Shown: positions 6,882-10,318 of the stretch, piece by piece
How the letters are laid out: every line of letters begins with the position of its first letter
How positions within the stretch are numbered: the first letter of the stretch is position 1
Assembly (NCBI GenBank): GCA_030608825.1
Contig: JAUWDL010000019.1
Coordinates: 1 to 10,318, forward strand
DNA from: Gemmatimonadales bacterium
GTDB lineage: Bacteria; Gemmatimonadota; Gemmatimonadetes; Palauibacterales; Palauibacteraceae
DNA: 10,318 nucleotides
Direction: 5' to 3'
Notes under the pieces: generated by a model
Told to the model about the DNA's origin: nothing
What the model saw: only the letters and a program-made list of their open reading frames with translations
Databases searched by the model: none
Position numbers and translations under genes: made by a program

Positions 6882-8280
6882 CAACGACCTCCTTGACGTA
6901 CGCTATGCTGCCTCGGGTGTCAGCGGCGAGGAACTCGAAATCGACGTCGCCGAGCTCGGCGCCTTCGGGAAGAGAGGACCGGGCATTGCGCAGATAAGAG
7001 CGACGGAGGTGATCCAGGTTCACCTCCGTAACGCTTATTTGCGATGGGTCCTGCGGGATCACTATTCTCCGGCCGGGCTCGTTGTCGCGGGGATCGCCCC
7101 GGGCCACGTCTATGCCCATGCGCTTCGCCAGGTTCAGCTGGGCAAGGGGATGTTTGCCGGCGCCGGTGTATTCGGTCTCCTGAACGACGACGATTTGATC
7201 TTCGCCGAGGTTCTGCCCGATCGCGAAGGCCGCCGCCAGCGAGGTGTTGCCAGCGGATCCGCGCTCCATTCCCTCGAGCTCCGCGAGCACCTGGGTTATG
7301 TAGAAGACCTCGCCCTGGGTGACAGTGACGAAGCGGTCCATGTAGCGCAGCGGACGGGCGGCGCTGCGGGGCACGTCGGCTCGGTCCGGCCAGGTGCTGA
7401 AGGGTATGGAAAAACCCGTGTGACCGGTGGTGAAGGACTTGCGGTTGAAGTCGCGGTCCGAGGCCATGTGCAGGCCCGAAAGATCCACGCTGGCCGCGAT
7501 CATCGTGGTGTCCGCCGCGCCGGCTTTCCGGAGGCCCCGCCTCGTGCCCGTGACGTTGCCGCCGCCGGCATGGGTGGCGATTACCGTGTGCGGCAGTCTC
7601 CCCGTCTGTTCCTTGACCTGCAGAGCAAGCTCATAGCCCAGGGTCTCGATCCCCAGGATGGAGTAGGGGGTGTAGAGGGAGGCGTTGAAGTAGCCGGTCT
7701 CCTCGAGGACGCGCAGAAAGACATAGAACAGCTCCGGCCCCACCGAGAGGCGGATCACTTCCGCACCGTAGGCCTCACAGGCCCGCGTCTTCTCCGCGAT
7801 CTCGGGCTGCGCTACGCCCCGGCTGTCGAAGGCTTCCTGCACGATAATACAGCGTAGTCCCGACTTGGCCGCCTGCGAGGCCACCGCGGCCCCGTAATTG
7901 CCGCTCGTCGCCGCCGCCACCCCCGGATAGCCACGCTTTTTCGCCTCGTGCACCGAGAGCGAGGCCCGGCGGTCCTTGAAGGAGCCGGAAGGGTTCGCGG
8001 CTTCGTCCTTGACGAAGATCCGGGCGCCCTTGCCGGGGCCGGCGACCGCTCGGGCCAGTTCCGTTATGTTTTTCAGTTCCACCAGAGGCGTGTTGCCGAC
8101 AGCGGTTCGGCCTTGTATATCACGCGTCGACTCCACGTCATAGCCGGTGTCGGCGAGGAGGCGTTCATAGTCGAAAGCAATCGTCCCTGTTTCGTACTGC
8201 GCATAGTCGATACCGACCGAGGCCCGCACGATCTCGGCGCGCCGGGCCATGACGCTTTCGTAACCGGCCTTTTCCATCAT
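6856..8280 (-). CDS. ortB: 2-amino-4-oxopentanoate thiolase, PLP (beta) subunit
   Basis: With OrtA it cleaves 2-amino-4-oxopentanoate with CoA to acetyl-CoA and D-alanine (EC 2.3.1.263). The 474-residue protein is a fold-type II PLP enzyme resembling threonine synthase. The PLP lysine is K102 in NPSGSFKDRRAS, the substrate loop is ATSGNYGAAVA (124-134) and the phosphate-binding loop is AGGGNVTGT (238-246). Length and N-terminal extension (YESVMARRAEIV) fit OrtB and not a true threonine synthase. The start is ATG 8280, within ATGATG, overlapping the ortA stop by four bases, with GGAG about 9 bases upstream. The next in-frame ATG (8277) is an equally plausible start. Family and context agree strongly. 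Confidence 0.94.
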   Translation of the reverse strand: MMEKAGYESVMARRAEIVRASVGIDYAQYETGTIAFDYERLLADTGYDVESTRDIQGRTAVGNTPLVELKNITELARAVAGPGKGARIFVKDEAANPSGSFKDRRASLSVHEAKKRGYPGVAAATSGNYGAAVASQAAKSGLRCIIVQEAFDSRGVAQPEIAEKTRACEAYGAEVIRLSVGPELFYVFLRVLEETGYFNASLYTPYSILGIETLGYELALQVKEQTGRLPHTVIATHAGGGNVTGTRRGLRKAGAADTTMIAASVDLSGLHMASDRDFNRKSFTTGHTGFSIPFSTWPDRADVPRSAARPLRYMDRFVTVTQGEVFYITQVLAELEGMERGSAGNTSLAAAFAIGQNLGEDQIVVVQETEYTGAGKHPLAQLNLAKRMGIDVARGDPRDNEPGRRIVIPQDPSQISVTEVNLDHLRRSYLRNARSSLPEGAELGDVDFEFLAADTRGSIAYVKEVVDELSGKSR

Positions 8281-8591
8281 CTTGTGCGTCTCCGCTCAGA
8301 GAGCGTTCCCCGCACCTCGCTGCCGATGGTGGACAGGGCCGCTATGGGCGGACCGAAGCTGTGGGAGTAGGCCGGATTGACCTCTGAGAGCGTCCCCCGG
8401 ACCCGGCGGCCGGCGGGCGTCACGATTTCAACCTTCTCACCGAGTGCAGCGTGCTCGACGAGAAAGCCTTTCACCCGCATCTCCAGGGGAAGCTGCCTGG
8501 TGTCCTCGGGGACCTGCGGCGCCCGCTCGCCGGGCAAGAGTATGATGCGGTGTATCTCCACCCAGGTCCCTTTGGCAAGCCGTTCAGTCAA
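8277..8591 (-). CDS. ortA: 2-amino-4-oxopentanoate thiolase, small (alpha) subunit
   Basis: Small partner of OrtB in the CoA-dependent thiolysis step. The 104-residue protein carries the recognisable family stretches KGTWVEIHRIILLPGERAPQ (7-26), LPLEMRVKGFL and VNPAYSHSFG, which resemble OrtA from ornithine-fermenting Clostridia. It lacks its own PLP lysine motif. The start is TTG 8591, well placed behind AGGAG (7-base spacing). No ATG gives a sensible alternative. The start overlaps the end of ord by 8 bases, and the stop overlaps ortB as ATGA. Confidence 0.92.
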   Translation of the reverse strand: MTERLAKGTWVEIHRIILLPGERAPQVPEDTRQLPLEMRVKGFLVEHAALGEKVEIVTPAGRRVRGTLSEVNPAYSHSFGPPIAALSTIGSEVRGTLSERRRTR

Positions 8592-9651
8592 GTTGGCTCT
8601 CCTGGAACGATCTGTCTATCGACTTTCGCGCATCGACCAGTATCGCGGCCGGGACGGGCAGGTCCGCCATGGTGTGCAGGCCCGGCGCCGCGTCCAGTAT
8701 CCGGGGAATCATGTTCACCGCCAGGGCAGAGGTGCCCTGACCACCCGAGATTTCAGGGCTTCCTGCAAGACGGATGCTGGGCGTGCCCTTGATCTCGATG
8801 GTGTCGCCGGTCTTCACGCCCTCGAGTTCCGGAAGAACCTGCTGGGGATGGACGAGGCTGATGACGGGCCTGCCCTCCCGGTAGGCCACCGCCGTGTGCC
8901 TGCAGCCGGCCACATGTCCGGGATCGACCGTGACCAGGGGCGCTTCGCGCCTCACCCGCGAGACAATGGGCTCGCGGGACTCTTCGATTCTCTCGACCTC
9001 CCATCCCAGCGTGGAGGCGATCATGTGGATCGACTGCGGGAATCCGATATGACCGACGACGGTGCCGTCTTCGAGGCCTTTTCGGAACTGTGCCGGTGTG
9101 AGACCGACTCCCTGGCTCCCGAGCACCGCCGGCCCGAAGGGCGAGAGGTCGTTAATGCGCTCGGCGGCAATCGATTGGATTTCGGAACAGACACCTGTGA
9201 GTGTAATGACGAGCAAGTCGAGCACAAAGCCGGGATTGATGCCGGTACCGACCACCGCCGCTCCGTGATCGACAGCCAGCCGATGCAGCTCGTGCGCCAT
9301 CTTCGGGGACGAGCAGAACGGATAGGCCATCTCCTCGGCGATCGTGATGACATGGACTCCGTGCCGAACGAGAGTCGAGATCTCCTCAATGGCGTCGGCA
9401 AGCCTTGAGCAGGTCGCCTGGATAGCAACCTGCGGTCGGGCCCGGTCCATCAACGGGGAGAGTTTGCCGCTGATCCTTATGCCGAGATCACGGTCGAGGC
9501 CGATGGCCTGTCCGAGATCCATGCCGGCACGCTCGACCCTTCTCCCATAGGCCGCAACCAGGTCGAGCCCCTCTTTCTGGAGCACCACACGGGCGATCCG
9601 GGATCCCATCTGTCCGGTTCCGAGAACCAGCACCCGGACAGGGGCGAGCAC
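8584..9651 (-). CDS. ord: 2,4-diaminopentanoate dehydrogenase
   Basis: NAD(P)-dependent oxidative deamination of 2,4-diaminopentanoate to 2-amino-4-oxopentanoate with release of ammonia (EC 1.4.1.12). A Rossmann nucleotide-binding loop, GTGQMG (11-16), follows the first beta strand. GTGINPGF (135-142) and ERINDLSPFGP are shared with the Ord branch of dihydrodipicolinate-reductase-like dehydrogenases. I place the start at GTG 9651 (355 aa): the segment AAGGAAGGGG (9670-9661) is a good ribosome-binding site 9 bases upstream, and known family members begin just before the VRVLVLGTG strand. In-frame ATGs at 9687 (ATGA overlap with the arcC stop) and 9696 would add 12 or 15 basic residues and have no good ribosome-binding site. 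The function is well supported by the flanking ortAB and oraSE. Confidence 0.92.
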   Translation of the reverse strand: MLAPVRVLVLGTGQMGSRIARVVLQKEGLDLVAAYGRRVERAGMDLGQAIGLDRDLGIRISGKLSPLMDRARPQVAIQATCSRLADAIEEISTLVRHGVHVITIAEEMAYPFCSSPKMAHELHRLAVDHGAAVVGTGINPGFVLDLLVITLTGVCSEIQSIAAERINDLSPFGPAVLGSQGVGLTPAQFRKGLEDGTVVGHIGFPQSIHMIASTLGWEVERIEESREPIVSRVRREAPLVTVDPGHVAGCRHTAVAYREGRPVISLVHPQQVLPELEGVKTGDTIEIKGTPSIRLAGSPEISGGQGTSALAVNMIPRILDAAPGLHTMADLPVPAAILVDARKSIDRSFQESQLD

Positions 9652-9683
9652 GCGCCAGGACCCCTTCCTTGTTTTAGAAGGCC

Positions 9684-10318
9684 TCATCCCCACCATTCGA
9701 TTTCGGCTGCATCCTCGCTGATCAAGGTGCCGGCTTCCCCGGCGAGAATTTTCTGAGCGTCCTTGAGTCGTCCTATGCCGGCGACACCGCCCGTCTGCTC
9801 GACGAACTCACAGGCCGCCTCGACTTTCGGGCCCATGGAGCCCGGAGCAAATGAAAACCGCCGCAGGGCAGGCGGAGAAAGGCGACGCATGGCGCGTGAG
9901 TGTGGTTCGCCCCAGTCCTTCCACACTGCTTCAGCGTCGGTGAGCATGACAAAAGCCTCCGCCCCGAGCTCCCGCGCCAGAAGAGAACTCGCCAGGTCTT
10001 TGTCAATCACCGCTTCGACGCCGATCAGACTCCCGTCGGCCCGGCATATGGTGGGTATGCCGCCGCCACCTGCGCAGACAACGATCACGCCCCGGCTGAC
10101 CAGAAGCTCGATCACGCTCAGCTCAAAGATGCGCTGCGGCCGTGGTGAAGGCACCACTCGGCGGTAACGGTCACCGTCACGCGCGATGCTCCAGCCTCTA
10201 TCAGCGGCGAGCTTGCACGCTTCCTGTTTTCCATACGTGGGACCGATGGGTTTCGTCGGGTGCCGGAAGGCGGGATCGTCCGGATCGACCTCGATCTGTG
10301 TCAGCAGAGCCACGCAAC
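9684..10318 (-). CDS. arcC: Carbamate kinase (C-terminal two thirds, runs off right edge)
   Basis: Transfers phosphate from carbamoyl phosphate to ADP, giving ATP plus carbamate, the energy-yielding last step of the arginine deiminase route (EC 2.7.2.2). About 210 residues are present; the family is about 310, so roughly 100 N-terminal residues lie beyond the window. Visible family signatures are LTQIEVDPDDPAF, PTKPIGP, VPSPRPQRI, VVCAGGGGIP, EAVIDKDLASSLLA, MLTDAEAVW and FAPGSMGPKVEAAC, all typical of carbamate kinase rather than other amino-acid kinases. The frame passes through the edge with no start (the GTG at 10313 is internal, in VALLTQ). Placement before ord suggests arginine or citrulline is the source of the ornithine consumed downstream. 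Confidence 0.93.
   Translation of the reverse strand, partial: CVALLTQIEVDPDDPAFRHPTKPIGPTYGKQEACKLAADRGWSIARDGDRYRRVVPSPRPQRIFELSVIELLVSRGVIVVCAGGGGIPTICRADGSLIGVEAVIDKDLASSLLARELGAEAFVMLTDAEAVWKDWGEPHSRAMRRLSPPALRRFSFAPGSMGPKVEAACEFVEQTGGVAGIGRLKDAQKILAGEAGTLISEDAAEIEWWG

Larger units (their letters stand above)
2063..10318 (-). other. Ornithine-fermentation operon arcC-ord-ortA-ortB-oraS-oraE-orr-alr
   Basis: Eight same-strand genes follow with almost no untranslated space. Overlaps are: ord/ortA 8 bases, ortA/ortB 4, ortB/oraS 26, oraS/oraE 4. The oraE-orr gap is 1 base, orr-alr 10, and arcC-ord 32 (or a 4-base overlap with the alternative ord start). I see no terminator or promoter inside. 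The operon promoter lies beyond the right edge. The 36 bases between the alr stop and the convergent GTPase stop are C/G-rich and show no clear stem with a T-run, so the terminator was not located. Confidence 0.85.

Noticed and set aside
6856..8280. Calling this gene threonine synthase
   Set aside because: The fold-type II PLP motifs are shared, but the N-terminal extension, overall length and position between ortA and oraS identify the thiolase subunit OrtB.

Overview
The window carries an ornithine-fermentation gene cluster on the minus strand of a GC-rich bacterium. Eight genes in a row read right to left (5' to 3' on the minus strand): carbamate kinase (arcC, cut by the right edge), ord, ortA, ortB, oraS, oraE, orr, alr. 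Neighbouring genes overlap by a few bases or lie 1 to about 30 bases apart, which is typical of one translationally coupled operon. The Ora/Ord/Ort pathway is known from amino-acid-fermenting anaerobes (Stickland-type Clostridia, Synergistetes and others). An obligate or facultative anaerobe that ferments arginine or ornithine is therefore the best guess, but the sequence does not fix the phylum. The high GC argues against a typical low-GC Clostridium.

The inferred pathway runs as follows. Carbamoyl phosphate from citrulline cleavage gives ATP (ArcC) and leaves L-ornithine. Orr racemises this to D-ornithine. The B12/PLP enzyme OraSE moves the 5-amino group to give 2,4-diaminopentanoate. Ord deaminates it to 2-amino-4-oxopentanoate. 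OrtAB cleaves that with CoA to acetyl-CoA and D-alanine. The last gene, alr, fits this chemistry because an alanine racemase would convert D-alanine to usable L-alanine.

From the left edge: 1-134 is the N-terminus of a minus-strand P-loop NTPase of the THEP1 type. From 135 to 676 lies a visibly more AT-rich intergenic stretch. It holds short repeats, a 12-bp inverted repeat, the remnant of a small membrane-protein gene broken by TGA and TAG, and a candidate promoter. From 677 to 2026 (+) lies a gene for a predicted GTPase related to archaeal cyclic 2,3-diphosphoglycerate synthetase. It converges on alr with only 36 bases between the stops.

Points that stand out: alr at the end of the operon; a five-cysteine cluster in OraE; no MutL-like reactivation gene between oraE and orr; the uncharacterised GTPase beside the cluster; and the decayed small membrane-protein gene. 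No rRNA, tRNA, CRISPR array or insertion sequence was seen.
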